Source: Paraburkholderia rhynchosiae (GTDB lineage Bacteria; Pseudomonadota; Gammaproteobacteria; Burkholderiales; Burkholderiaceae). From it: 64,000 nt of DNA. Of this stretch, positions 15,673-26,113 are shown in pieces (position 1 is the stretch's first letter; each line of letters opens with the position of its first letter). The notes under the pieces were generated by a model. That model saw only the letters and a list, made by a program, of their open reading frames with translations, was not told the origin of the DNA and made no database searches. A program made the position numbers and the translations under genes. The stretch spans positions 124,001-188,000 of the forward strand of contig NZ_PNXY01000004.1 in NCBI RefSeq assembly GCF_002879865.1, written 5' to 3'.

Positions 15673-16758
15673 ATGCAAACAGGCCACGCACCTCGACGCC
15701 GCCTGCCAGGCGCTGCACACAAGCTGCTGCGCGGCCCGCTTCCGCTTTGGCTCGGCGGCGCCGGTTGCTGTGGCCTGACGTTTTGCGCCCATGCAGAGTC
15801 TGCCCATGATGCGCTCAGTCCGGCGGGCGTGCAGGCGTCGCACATCTTCGGGCTGTGGACTCTCACGCTGACAGTCTGCTCGCTGGTGTTCGCGGCCGTG
15901 CTGATCGCGCTGCTGCTCGCGATGACGCGCGCGCCGCGCGTGAACCGCGATGCCCGACCCGACCTGGGCTCCCTCGAACGTCCGGAAAGACGCGTGCGCC
16001 GCGTCGTGAGCGGCGCGTCGATCGTGTCCGTGCTCCTCCTGTTCGGCCTGCTGCTTGCCGACATCATGACCGACCGCGCGTTGTCGCGGCTGCCTGTTGC
16101 CGACGCGGTTCATCTGCAGATGACCGGGCATCAATGGTGGTGGGAAGCGCGCTACGCCGACGAGTCCCCCGGCGGCGGCTTCGCGGTCGCGAACGAACTG
16201 CACGTGCCGGTGGGACGGCCCATCGTGATCTCGCTCAAAGCCGACGATGTGATCCATACGTTCTGGGTGCCAAACCTGCACGGCAAGAAGGACATGATTC
16301 CCGGCCGCGAATCGACGATCGAGTTTCGTGCCGACCGCGCCGGCACTTATCGCGGACAATGCGCCGAATTCTGCGGCCTCGAACATGCATTGATGGCTTT
16401 CACGGTCGTCGCGGAGCCGCCCGCCGAATACGACGCGTGGGTCGCGCGTCAGCGCCTGCCCGCGCCGCAACCGGCCAACGCGCTCCAGGCGCAAGGCGAG
16501 CGCCTGTTCATGAGCGGCAACTGCGCCGGTTGCCACACAGTGCGAGGCACGTCTGCGCAAGGCGTGCTCGGCCCCGATCTCACGCATGTGATGAGCCGCC
16601 CGATGCTCGCCGCCAACACGTTCGAAAACACGCGCGCCAATCTCGAGTCCTGGATCAAGGCGCCCGGCAGCATGAAGCCCGGCACCACGATGCCGGCGAA
16701 CCAGTTTTCGCCGCAAGACCTCGATGCTGTCGTCGCATGGATCGGAAGCCTTCAATGA
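15673..16758 (+). CDS. ctaC: Cytochrome c oxidase subunit II with fused cytochrome c (caa3 type)
   Basis: A 361-residue subunit. A signal or lipoprotein-like N-terminus (WLGGAGC near residue 30) is followed by two membrane helices, the aromatic MTGHQWWWE region, and the CuA-binding motif CAEFCGLEHALM with HTFWVPN supplying the first His. The C-terminal 90 residues are a cytochrome c domain with heme site CAGCH and likely distal Met in TTMPANQF. It receives electrons from a soluble or attached cytochrome c and passes them to subunit I. ATG 15673 is preferred over TTG 15625. The stop overlaps the ctaD start (ATGA). Confidence 0.95.
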   Translation: MQTGHAPRRRLPGAAHKLLRGPLPLWLGGAGCCGLTFCAHAESAHDALSPAGVQASHIFGLWTLTLTVCSLVFAAVLIALLLAMTRAPRVNRDARPDLGSLERPERRVRRVVSGASIVSVLLLFGLLLADIMTDRALSRLPVADAVHLQMTGHQWWWEARYADESPGGGFAVANELHVPVGRPIVISLKADDVIHTFWVPNLHGKKDMIPGRESTIEFRADRAGTYRGQCAEFCGLEHALMAFTVVAEPPAEYDAWVARQRLPAPQPANALQAQGERLFMSGNCAGCHTVRGTSAQGVLGPDLTHVMSRPMLAANTFENTRANLESWIKAPGSMKPGTTMPANQFSPQDLDAVVAWIGSLQ

Positions 16759-18704
16759 GTGAACATCATGCCGCTTCGGGCCGCGCTATACGCCATCTGG
16801 TGGACGGCCCCGCCGCCGGGCCGCAGGTCGTCGACGCCCTTGCGCGCACGTGGAGCGACCCGCCCGGATGGCTCGGCCGGCTTTCCGCGATCAATCATAA
16901 GACCGTCGCGCGGCGCTTCGTGATCACGACGTTCGTGTTCTTTCTGCTGGGCGGCCTGCTCGCGCTCGCGATGCGCCTGCAACTCGCGCGGCCCGGCAAT
17001 CGTCTCATCGGACCGGAACTGTACAACCAGCTTTTCACGATTCACGGCACCACGATGATGTTTCTGTTCGCCGTGCCCATCATGCAGGCCGTCGCCACCT
17101 GGCTCGTGCCGCTGATGATCGGCGCGCGCAGCGTCGCCTTTCCGCGAATGAATGCATACGCGTACTGGGTATTCCTGTTCGGCGGCGCGACGCTGTACGT
17201 CGCGTTCTTTCTCGGCGCCGGTCCCGACGCAGGGTGGTTCAGTTATGTGCCGCTCGCCGGTCCCGATTATTCGACAGGCAAAGGCATCGACATCTGGGCG
17301 CAGATGATTACGTTCACCGAACTTTCGGCGCTGCTCGAAGCGGTCGTGTTGATCGCGACGATCTTCAAGATGCGCGCGCCGGGCATGTCGCTCAATCGCA
17401 TGCCGCTATTCGTGTGGGCTACGCTCATCACGCAATTCATGGTGCTATTCGCGATGCCCGCAGTGATGCTCGGCAGCACTGCGTTGATTCTCGACCGGCT
17501 CGTCGGCACGCATTTCTATAACGCGGCGCGCGGCGGCGACGTGCTGTTATGGCAGCACCTCTTCTGGTTCTTCGGCCATCCCGAGGTGTATCTGATCTTC
17601 ATTCCGCCGCTCGGATTCCTCTCGTCGATCATTCCCACTTTTGCGCGCCGCCCGATTTTCGGCTATCCGGTGATGGTGCTCGCGCTGATCATGACCGCGT
17701 TTCTCGCCTTCGGTCTGTGGGTGCATCACATGTTCGCGACGAGTATTCCGGCACTCGGCAAGAGCTTTTTTACCGCTGCCAGTCTGATGATCGCCATTCC
17801 ATCCGGCGTGCAGATCTTCTGCTGGATCGCAACATTGTGGACCGGCCGCCTTAATCTGAAGACACCGCTGTGGTTCGCACTCGGCTTCTTCTTTATTCTC
17901 GTGCTCGGCGGCATGACGGGCGTGATGCTCGGCTCGGTTTCGCTCGATCTGCAAGTACACGACACCTACTTCGTGGTCGCGCATCTGCATTACGTGCTGC
18001 TCGGCGGAGCGGTATTTCCGCTATTCGGCGCGTTCCACTACTGGTATCCGAAAGCGACCGGCCGTCTGATGAACGAGACGTTGGGGCGCCTGCAATTCTG
18101 GCTGTTCTTTATCGGCTTCAACGTTACCTTCTTTCCGATGCATCTACTCGGCCTGCACGGCATGCCGCGCCGCGTGTGGACTTATCCTGGCGGCATGGGC
18201 TGGGACGGCATGAATCTGACCGCCACGATCGGCGCTGCGACGATCGGCGTGAGCGTGCTGATTTTCATCGTCAATGCACTGCATAGTTACCGGCATGGCG
18301 AAGTGGCGGGCGCTGATCCGTGGGGCGCGGGCACGCTCGAGTGGAGCACCGCGAGTCCGCCGCCGCCGCACAATTTCGACGCACTGCCGGTGGTTCACGG
18401 ACGCGATCCACTATGGGAACCGGGCGCGCAGCCGGCAAATGTCAGTGGCCTCGCAGCCGAGTCGCGCGAAGTTCTGTCGACTACCGCGCTCGATGCGCTG
18501 CCCGACCTGCGTCTGCTGTTTCCGTCGCCATCCATCTGGCCGTTTGTCAGCGCGGTGGCGACCACCGTGCTGTTCATCGGCTCGATCTTTTCGCCGTGGG
18601 CCGTGGTGTGGGGCTCGGTGCCGGTCACCATCGCGTTGATCGGCTGGTTCTGGCCCAATCGCGGCCAGAATAAGCGGGCGCTTCAACTGGAGCAACGGCC
18701 ATGA
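16755..18704 (+). CDS. ctaD: Cytochrome c oxidase subunit I (caa3 type, atypical proton channels)
   Basis: A 649-residue heme-copper oxidase catalytic subunit that reduces O2 to water. Heme and CuB ligands are present: IHGTTMM, GHPEVY (Glu277 and the cross-linked Tyr279), WVHHMF and VAHLHYV. About 14 helices are predicted, two more than usual, the last two in WPFVSAVATTVLFIGSIFSP. Compared with Rhodobacter subunit I, the D-channel entrance Asp132 is Ser126 (GARSVAFPRMN) and the K-channel Lys362 is Gln353 (IPSGVQIFCWIAT). The ATG overlaps the ctaC stop, which rejects upstream starts in the same frame. Confidence 0.95.
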   Translation: MSEHHAASGRAIRHLVDGPAAGPQVVDALARTWSDPPGWLGRLSAINHKTVARRFVITTFVFFLLGGLLALAMRLQLARPGNRLIGPELYNQLFTIHGTTMMFLFAVPIMQAVATWLVPLMIGARSVAFPRMNAYAYWVFLFGGATLYVAFFLGAGPDAGWFSYVPLAGPDYSTGKGIDIWAQMITFTELSALLEAVVLIATIFKMRAPGMSLNRMPLFVWATLITQFMVLFAMPAVMLGSTALILDRLVGTHFYNAARGGDVLLWQHLFWFFGHPEVYLIFIPPLGFLSSIIPTFARRPIFGYPVMVLALIMTAFLAFGLWVHHMFATSIPALGKSFFTAASLMIAIPSGVQIFCWIATLWTGRLNLKTPLWFALGFFFILVLGGMTGVMLGSVSLDLQVHDTYFVVAHLHYVLLGGAVFPLFGAFHYWYPKATGRLMNETLGRLQFWLFFIGFNVTFFPMHLLGLHGMPRRVWTYPGGMGWDGMNLTATIGAATIGVSVLIFIVNALHSYRHGEVAGADPWGAGTLEWSTASPPPPHNFDALPVVHGRDPLWEPGAQPANVSGLAAESREVLSTTALDALPDLRLLFPSPSIWPFVSAVATTVLFIGSIFSPWAVVWGSVPVTIALIGWFWPNRGQNKRALQLEQRP

Positions 18705-19351
18705 CGGAGCTCCGGAAAGTGCCCTTGAACACGGCGTCGAATGACGACGGCGCCGCGCCTGCGTTGATGCTCGACGTGCGCTATCTGCCGAGCTTCGGCT
18801 TCGGACATCGGAGCCTCATGTGGTGGAGCACTGTGTGTCTGATGCTGATCGAGGGCACTGTGTTCGCCATCGCCGCGATGGCGTACTTCTATCTGCGCGG
18901 CCTCACCGCGAACTGGCCGCTCAACGCGGCGCCGCCTGCGCTGGTGTGGGGCACCGCCAACACCGTGATCCTGATGTTGAGCATGTGGCCGAATCAGCTC
19001 GCCAAGCGGGCCGCCGACCGCCAGGAACGCGCCCGCTCGCGTTTGTGGCTCTCGGTATGCCTGCTGTTCGCGTTGGTGTTTCTGGTCCTGCGCGGCTTCG
19101 AATTCGCGGCGCTGAACGTGAGCTGGTACACGAACGCCTATGGTTCTGTCGTATGGCTGCTGCTCGGCCTGCACACCACGCACCTCATTACCGACGCCGT
19201 GGATACCACAGTGCTCGCCGTGTTGTTGTTCACCGGCCCGTTCGAAGGAAAACGCTTTGTCGATGTCAGCGAGAACGCGCTGTACTGGTATTTCGTCGTA
19301 CTGAGCTGGTTGCCGATCTACGCGGTGATCTATCTCGCTCCACGGTTGTGA
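18701..19351 (+). CDS. ctaE: Cytochrome c oxidase subunit III
   Basis: A 216-residue membrane subunit with about five helices, including MLIEGTVFAIAAMAYFYLRG, which holds the conserved Glu of subunit III near the second helix. HTTHLITDAVDT late in the chain and the C-terminus ALYWYFVVLSWLPIYAVIYL match short subunit III versions. It supports stability and oxygen access. ATGA overlap with ctaD at 18701. Confidence 0.92.
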   Translation: MTELRKVPLNTASNDDGAAPALMLDVRYLPSFGFGHRSLMWWSTVCLMLIEGTVFAIAAMAYFYLRGLTANWPLNAAPPALVWGTANTVILMLSMWPNQLAKRAADRQERARSRLWLSVCLLFALVFLVLRGFEFAALNVSWYTNAYGSVVWLLLGLHTTHLITDAVDTTVLAVLLFTGPFEGKRFVDVSENALYWYFVVLSWLPIYAVIYLAPRL

Positions 19352-19362
19352 TGGAGGTTGCC

Positions 19363-19695
19363 ATGCGAACCTGGCTTGCGCTCCTTGGTGCGCCCTCCGC
19401 GGTACTCGCCGCGCTGAGCGCCGACTATGCACTCGTCACGCCCTCGTGCGCGTGGCGAACCCTCCTGCCTCTCGGCAGCGTGACGGGCACGGCGCTGCTG
19501 TTTTCGATGGTCGCGACGCTGCTCGCGTGGCACCGCTGGCGCGAAGCCGACGCGATTGCTCCCGCGAGCGCGCCCGCACTACCCGCGCGGCCCGCGATGC
19601 TCGCATGCGCGGCCACCTGGATCGGCATGATTTCGACGCTCGCGCTCGTCGCAATGTGGATACCGCAATGGCTCATTTCTCCCTGCGTGCAGTGA
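19363..19695 (+). CDS. Small membrane protein of the oxidase operon
   Basis: A 110-residue protein with three predicted membrane helices: WLALLGAPSAVLAALSA at the start, SVTGTALLFSMVATLLAWH in the middle, and WIGMISTLALVAMWIPQWL at the end. ATG 19363 has GGAGG six bases upstream and starts 12 bases past the ctaE stop. It sits between ctaE and the CtaG_caa3-like gene, a place where small unnamed subunits or assembly factors often occur. No known motif; possibly an accessory subunit. Confidence 0.75.
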   Translation: MRTWLALLGAPSAVLAALSADYALVTPSCAWRTLLPLGSVTGTALLFSMVATLLAWHRWREADAIAPASAPALPARPAMLACAATWIGMISTLALVAMWIPQWLISPCVQ

Positions 19696-19697
19696 AC

Positions 19698-20648
19698 ATG
19701 TCGACGACCCGTCTACCCGCTTTCGCCGCGGCGTTCGTCACGGCTTGCGCTCCTGTCTGCGCGCAAGCGCATGTGCTGACCGCTGCCGAGCGAAGCGCGC
19801 CACCTGCGCTGCGCTGGACATTCGAGCCATGGGTCGTCGCTTTGCTGATCCTGAGTCTCGCGCTATATGTGGCGGGCTATCGGCGCCTGTGCTCACGCAG
19901 CAGACGTGGCCGCGCTATTCGAGTTCGCCGACTGAGCGCCTTTGTACTCGGATGGCTCACGCTCGTGGCCGCGCTGGATTCGCCACTCGATGCATTGAGC
20001 GCCGCGCTCTTTTCCGCGCATATGGTCCAGCATGAATTGATGATGCTCGTCGCCGCTCCGCTTCTCGTGCTTGGCCGACCGCTCGCCGTCTGGCTATGGG
20101 CGTTCCGGCCTGCGTCGCGGCATGCGATAGCGGCCGCAGTGCGCACGCCGGCGTTGCGTGGTCTGTGGCGCTCGCTGTGCGCGCCGGCCGTCGCCTGGCT
20201 GCTGCATGCGGCCGCATTGTGGGCGTGGCATATGCCGCGCCTTTTCGAAGCGGCGCTTGCGTCTCCCGTCATTCATACGCTGCAGCACGCGAGTTTCCTG
20301 CTGAGCGCGCTGCTGTTCTGGTGGGTCGTCTTCGGGGAAGGCACGCGGCGCGATCAAAGCGGCTACGCGATGTTGTCGCTGTTCACGACGATGGTCCACA
20401 CCGGCGCGCTCGGCGCGTTACTGACGCTCGCGCCGGGGCTCTGGTATCCGGCGTATATCGAGCCCACGTCGGCGCTCGGCTTCGATCCGTTGCAGGACCA
20501 GCAGCTCGGCGGACTCGTGATGTGGGTGCCCGGCGGTCTCGCGTATCTGATCGCGGCGCTCGCAACGGGCGCTCGCTGGCTGATGCACCGCGCGCCCGTG
20601 ACGTTCATACCGAATGCGCTGGCCGCGCGCCGGGACAGTGGTTCATGA
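19698..20648 (+). CDS. CtaG_caa3-type cytochrome oxidase assembly protein
   Basis: A 316-residue membrane protein with a cleavable-looking N-terminus (FAAAFVTACAPVCAQAHVL) and about six or seven helices. Conserved His pairs are seen in AHMVQHELMMLVAAPLL and LWAWHMPRLFEAAL, plus HTLQHASFLLSALLFWW, all typical of the caa3-linked CtaG family, thought to help insert CuB or otherwise mature caa3 oxidases. This is not the Cox11-type CtaG. It starts two bases after the preceding gene and overlaps the cytochrome c gene by ATGA. Confidence 0.9.
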   Translation: MSTTRLPAFAAAFVTACAPVCAQAHVLTAAERSAPPALRWTFEPWVVALLILSLALYVAGYRRLCSRSRRGRAIRVRRLSAFVLGWLTLVAALDSPLDALSAALFSAHMVQHELMMLVAAPLLVLGRPLAVWLWAFRPASRHAIAAAVRTPALRGLWRSLCAPAVAWLLHAAALWAWHMPRLFEAALASPVIHTLQHASFLLSALLFWWVVFGEGTRRDQSGYAMLSLFTTMVHTGALGALLTLAPGLWYPAYIEPTSALGFDPLQDQQLGGLVMWVPGGLAYLIAALATGARWLMHRAPVTFIPNALAARRDSGS

Positions 20649-21940
20649 CGCGGCACTTCAAACATCTGGCGCTGTACGGTGCCGCGATACTCTGCGCAGT
20701 GCTTGCGCCGCGCGTCAGGAGCCAACCGTCGGGCGCGGTGGACGCCGCGCTCGTCGCGCGCGGCGAGTATCTCGCGAAAGCGTCGGATTGCGCGGGCTGC
20801 CACACTGCCGTCGGCGGGCAAGCCTATGCGGGCGGCCTCGGACTTACGTCGCCGTTCGGCACGATCACCAGCAGCAACATTACGCCGGACCGCCGCTACG
20901 GCATCGGCGCGTACAGCTACGAAGATTTCGAGCGGTCGGTACGCGAGGGTGTCTCGCCTGGCAACAAGCGGCTCTATCCGGCCATGCCGTATGCGTCGTT
21001 TTCGAAAATGTCCGCCGACGATATGCGTGCGCTCTACGTCTATTTCATGCACGCCGTAAAGCCTGTTTCCCAACCGGTGCCGCCGATCAAGGTTCCGTTC
21101 CCGTTCAATCAGCGCTGGACGCTCTATTTCTGGCAACTCGTGTTCGCACCGAAAGAGCCGTATCAGCCGAAGCCCGGACGCGACGCTCAATGGAATCGCG
21201 GCGCGTTTCTCGTGCAAGGCCCCGGCCATTGCGGCGCATGCCACACGCCTCGTGGCCCGGGTTATCAGGAACGCGGCTACGACGAATCGTCGTCCGCATA
21301 CCTGACGGGTGGCGTCAATGACAACTGGTTCGCACCGAATCTCACTGGCGATTCAGGCTCAGGCCTCGGACGCATCGGCGAAAAAGATCTCGCTGCCTTT
21401 CTGAAGACGGGCCACGGTGCGGGCGTTTCCGCGTTCGGTTCGATGGTCGAGCAAGTGGAAGACAGCACGCAATATCTGACCGACGAAGATGCGCTAGCAA
21501 TAGCGCATTATCTGAAGTCTCTGCCCGCGCAAAAGCCGTCGGGACATTACGACCCGCATGCGCAGCCCGATTTGCCGACGCGCAATGGGAATCGCATTGA
21601 CGCGCCCGAATCTGTGGGCGCGCGTGTCTATATCTCGTTCTGCGCGCAATGTCACGGTGTGGAAGGCGCGGGCGTGCCTCATGTGTTTCCTCGGCTCGCG
21701 GGCAATCCGGCAGTGATCACGGAAGACACGACATCGCTGATTCGCCTGATGGTGGAAGGCGGCAACAGCCCCGCGACTATCAGCGGACCGCCGCGCCAGG
21801 CCATGCCGGGCTTCGCTCAAACGCTCACAAATGCGCAAATGGCATCCGTGCTTTCGTGGATTCGCGCTTCATGGGGCAACGACGCCCGGCCCGTGACCGC
21901 GAACGACATTCAATCGTTGCGTCAAAAATTGCACAAGTAA
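20645..21940 (+). CDS. Tri-heme c-type cytochrome
   Basis: A 431-residue exported cytochrome. After an N-terminal anchor or signal (LALYGAAILCAVLAP) three heme sites occur: CAGCH at 49-53, CGACH at 196-200 and CAQCH at 333-337. This is the pattern of the cytochrome subunit of membrane alcohol, aldehyde or gluconate dehydrogenases, which feed electrons to ubiquinone or an oxidase. It is the last gene of the oxidase operon and probably delivers electrons from periplasmic dehydrogenases to the CuA centre. A dehydrogenase partner is not adjacent; PQQ glucose dehydrogenase at 31479 passes electrons to quinone instead. Confidence 0.9.
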   Translation: MTRHFKHLALYGAAILCAVLAPRVRSQPSGAVDAALVARGEYLAKASDCAGCHTAVGGQAYAGGLGLTSPFGTITSSNITPDRRYGIGAYSYEDFERSVREGVSPGNKRLYPAMPYASFSKMSADDMRALYVYFMHAVKPVSQPVPPIKVPFPFNQRWTLYFWQLVFAPKEPYQPKPGRDAQWNRGAFLVQGPGHCGACHTPRGPGYQERGYDESSSAYLTGGVNDNWFAPNLTGDSGSGLGRIGEKDLAAFLKTGHGAGVSAFGSMVEQVEDSTQYLTDEDALAIAHYLKSLPAQKPSGHYDPHAQPDLPTRNGNRIDAPESVGARVYISFCAQCHGVEGAGVPHVFPRLAGNPAVITEDTTSLIRLMVEGGNSPATISGPPRQAMPGFAQTLTNAQMASVLSWIRASWGNDARPVTANDIQSLRQKLHK

Positions 21941-21993
21941 CGCGGTAAATCGCGCACAACCGGCGAGGCGCTCTTTACGCAGGCGCCAATGCT

Positions 21994-22503
21994 TCAGGCA
22001 TCGCGCATTGTCGCCTTGCGCTGGTTATCGGGCGCCTGGCCATCGATACGCTTCTCGAAGCAGCACCATTGCGCCTTGCTCACATACGGCCCATACGGCG
22101 CAATGCGATGAAAGCCGTGCTTCTCGTAGAACTCGATAGCGCGGCGATTCTTCACGTGCGTCCCAAGCCACAAAGCCAGGTAGCCGAGCTGTCCGGCGTC
22201 TTTCTCGAGCCGCGCGAGAATCGCGCCGCCCACGCCCTCCGCGCCGGGACGCGCATATAGGCGCTTGATCTCGGCGATATGCTCGCCCAGTGGCCGGAAG
22301 GCGCCGCAGCCGAGGGGCGTTGCCGCACCGCTTCTCGCGACCAGAAAACGCGAGCGCTCCAGTGCGACGTCGCGAATGGAAAAGCGGCTCTGTCCGCCAT
22401 CGCCGGTGAACAGTGCAAGCGTGGCGCTCAATTCGTCGAGCAACGTCTGCGCGTCGGTGGAGGACGGGTCCTCACGATTGATAACAATTGTCGGGAACAT
22501 CAT
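21994..22503 (-). CDS. GNAT family N-acetyltransferase
   Basis: A 169-residue acetyltransferase. The acetyl-CoA loop is RPGAEGVGGAILARLEKDAG, followed by YLALWLGTHVKNRRAIEFYE and GFHRIAPYGPY, a very typical ending for small-molecule GNATs. AAGGAGG lies eight bases before the ATG at 22503 and fixes the start; upstream in-frame codons run through a terminator hairpin. Convergent with the oxidase operon (54 bases apart). Its mRNA leader holds a strong intrinsic terminator (22602-22630), so expression may be attenuated. The substrate is unknown. Confidence 0.87.
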   Translation of the reverse strand: MMFPTIVINREDPSSTDAQTLLDELSATLALFTGDGGQSRFSIRDVALERSRFLVARSGAATPLGCGAFRPLGEHIAEIKRLYARPGAEGVGGAILARLEKDAGQLGYLALWLGTHVKNRRAIEFYEKHGFHRIAPYGPYVSKAQWCCFEKRIDGQAPDNQRKATMRDA

Positions 22504-22601
22504 GGGCGTCGCCTCCTTTTCCATCGCGTGCGAAGCAGAAACAGCAAACGCTGTACCGATTGGAGCGGTATGGCACATGAATGCCAAGAGGCAGTTCACC
22601 C

Positions 22602-22630
22602 AAAAAAACGGCTCGCCGATTGGCGAGCCG
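22602..22630 (-). terminator. Strong intrinsic terminator with no gene upstream of it
   Basis: On the minus strand CGGCTCGCC and GGCGAGCCG (22622-22630 and 22609-22617) form a 9-bp perfect stem with a 4-base loop, directly followed by seven T (22608-22602). It lies 99 bases upstream of the GNAT start, so it is a leader attenuator or the end of a small RNA starting below about 22775. Confidence 0.75.
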
Positions 22631-22708
22631 AACGGAACAAACAACCATGGCGTCCCGATGAAGGGACCATCCTGCCGAGCAATTGCCGTGCCGCCAGATG
22701 CACGCCCC

Positions 22709-22733
22709 CCGCAACGGGTATCGCACTTGCTCG
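22709..22733 (+). promoter_or_regulatory. Shared promoter-like element upstream of the cinA-like gene
   Basis: A 25-base stretch with CCGCAACGGG, TATCGC and ACTTGCTCG matches 23 of 25 positions in a stretch at 57645-57669. It ends 41 bases before the start codon at 22775; the other copy ends 40 bases before its gene. Confidence 0.5.
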
Positions 22734-22774
22734 CATTGAAATGAGTGCTACACCTGAATAGACGAGGACGCAAA

Positions 22775-23283
22775 ATGAACATTCCCCGCAGCGTGGTTGG
22801 ATTTCTCTCGTCGCGCGGTCTCGTGATCGCCACCGCGGAATCGTGCACCGGCGGCCTGATCGCATCGCTCATCGCGGATGTACCGGGCAGCGGCGCATGC
22901 CTCGACATGGGATTCGTCGTGTACTCGCCATCCGGCAAATGCGGCGTGCTGAACGTGCAAGCGCAGACGATCGAAGAGCACGGCTTGACGAGCGAGGCCG
23001 TTGCCAGAGAGATGGCCACCGGCGTGTTTGGACTGGAAGCATGCTCGGCTCACATCGCGGTCGCGAACACGGGGCTCGCGGGTCCGCCACCGAAAGGCAC
23101 GAATCTCGCGCCGGGTACGCAATGCTTTGCGTGGCGCTATAAACGCCGCGACGGCGAATACATGTTCAGCGAAACGCGTGTGTTCGACGGCGACCGCACG
23201 ACCATCAGGCAACGCGCCGCGCTTTACGCGCTCTCGCGGGTCGAGTATTACTTCAACCAGTTGCCGAATGTGAGGCGCGCACC

Positions 23284-23287
<4 letters not shown>
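22775..23287 (+). CDS. CinA-family nicotinamide-nucleotide amidohydrolase
   Basis: A 170-residue protein matching the stand-alone CinA C-terminal domain (PncC type). The active-site region [20 protein letters not shown] near residue 22 and [13 protein letters not shown] are present, with [11 protein letters not shown] forming the nucleotide-binding loop. PncC hydrolyses nicotinamide mononucleotide to nicotinate mononucleotide, a step of the pyridine nucleotide salvage cycle. The next gene is NAD synthetase and the two overlap by ATGA, so the pair plausibly recycles NMN into NAD. GAGG precedes the ATG. Confidence 0.85.
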
Positions 23288-25332
<2,045 letters not shown>

Positions 25333-25456
25333 GCGGGACGTTGCAGGTACGCCGAATGCGGCATGTCGCGCATCCGCGAGCGCCCGCATGTTGATTTCGC
25401 GTGCCGACTATCCCCACCTACCGACGCCAGGCGCCGCGTCATTCTGGAGAACTGCC

Positions 25457-26044
25457 ATGCCCGAGACCAATTCGTCGATGTCGCCAAGCATCACCGCGAT
25501 GATCCGTCTGGATCATATGCATGTACTCACCGCATTCCATCGCTATCACGCTGACACCGCGTGGTGGCGCAAGCGCGCCATTGTCAATTCCGTTTGTGCC
25601 GCTCTGGAAATTCACGCGCAACTGGAGGAAGAAATCTTCTACCCGGCGCTGGGCGGCGTACTCAGCGCGGACCAAACGCTCGAAAAGAGCCGCCCGGAGC
25701 ATGACGAAATGCGCGCGACCATCGCCAAGCTGCGCGCGACAGGGCCTGAGGATGCAGCCTATGACGGCCTGTTTCAGCAACTGATGCGCGAGGTCATGCA
25801 TCATGTGGCCGATGAGGAAACCGTGCTGCTGCCCGCGGCCGAGCGCGCATTGAAGAGTGAGTTGCGTTCGCTTGGCGCCAGAATGACGCGTCGCAGACTT
25901 CAGCTTCTCGGCGAGCGTCCGCGTGAAATCGCCGTGAATACGGCCGGCACGTTCCCCATTGCCACGTTCCTGCTCGGGTCTCTGCTAGTAATCGGCGCGA
26001 CGCACTGCATACCGAAGTCTCGCAGAACGCGGTACGCCGATTAA
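25457..26044 (+). CDS. Hemerythrin HHE domain protein with C-terminal membrane helix
   Basis: A 195-residue protein. The four-helix hemerythrin core holds the metal ligands in LDHMHVLTAFHRYH, IHAQLEEEIFYPAL, RPEHDEMRATIAKL and MHHVADEETVLLPAAE, expected to bind a diiron site. After residue 150 comes a basic stretch (RMTRRRLQLLGERPRE) and one likely membrane helix FPIATFLLGSLLVIGATHCI. Such proteins sense or handle O2 or nitric oxide. TGGAGA precedes the ATG. It starts 125 bases after nadE, and a bidirectional terminator separates it from the convergent oxidoreductase gene. Confidence 0.88.
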   Translation: MPETNSSMSPSITAMIRLDHMHVLTAFHRYHADTAWWRKRAIVNSVCAALEIHAQLEEEIFYPALGGVLSADQTLEKSRPEHDEMRATIAKLRATGPEDAAYDGLFQQLMREVMHHVADEETVLLPAAERALKSELRSLGARMTRRRLQLLGERPREIAVNTAGTFPIATFLLGSLLVIGATHCIPKSRRTRYAD

Positions 26045-26081
26045 TAGCACAGAGAGAGCGGCGAGAAAGCGTAAAGACAGT

Positions 26082-26109
26082 TTCGCCGGGTAAATTCGCG
26101 CCCGGCGAA
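26082..26109. terminator. Bidirectional terminator between convergent genes
   Basis: TTCGCCGGG (26082-26090) and CCCGGCGAA (26101-26109) form a perfect 9-bp stem. The site lies between the stops at 26044 and 26114, with TCTCTC on the plus side and CTGTCTTTACGCTTTC on the minus side. Confidence 0.6.
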
Positions 26110-26113
26110 TCTC

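Noticed and set aside
15628..16755. A 375-codon minus-strand frame opposite ctaC
   Set aside because: The plus strand has clear CuA and heme motifs, so this is a shadow.
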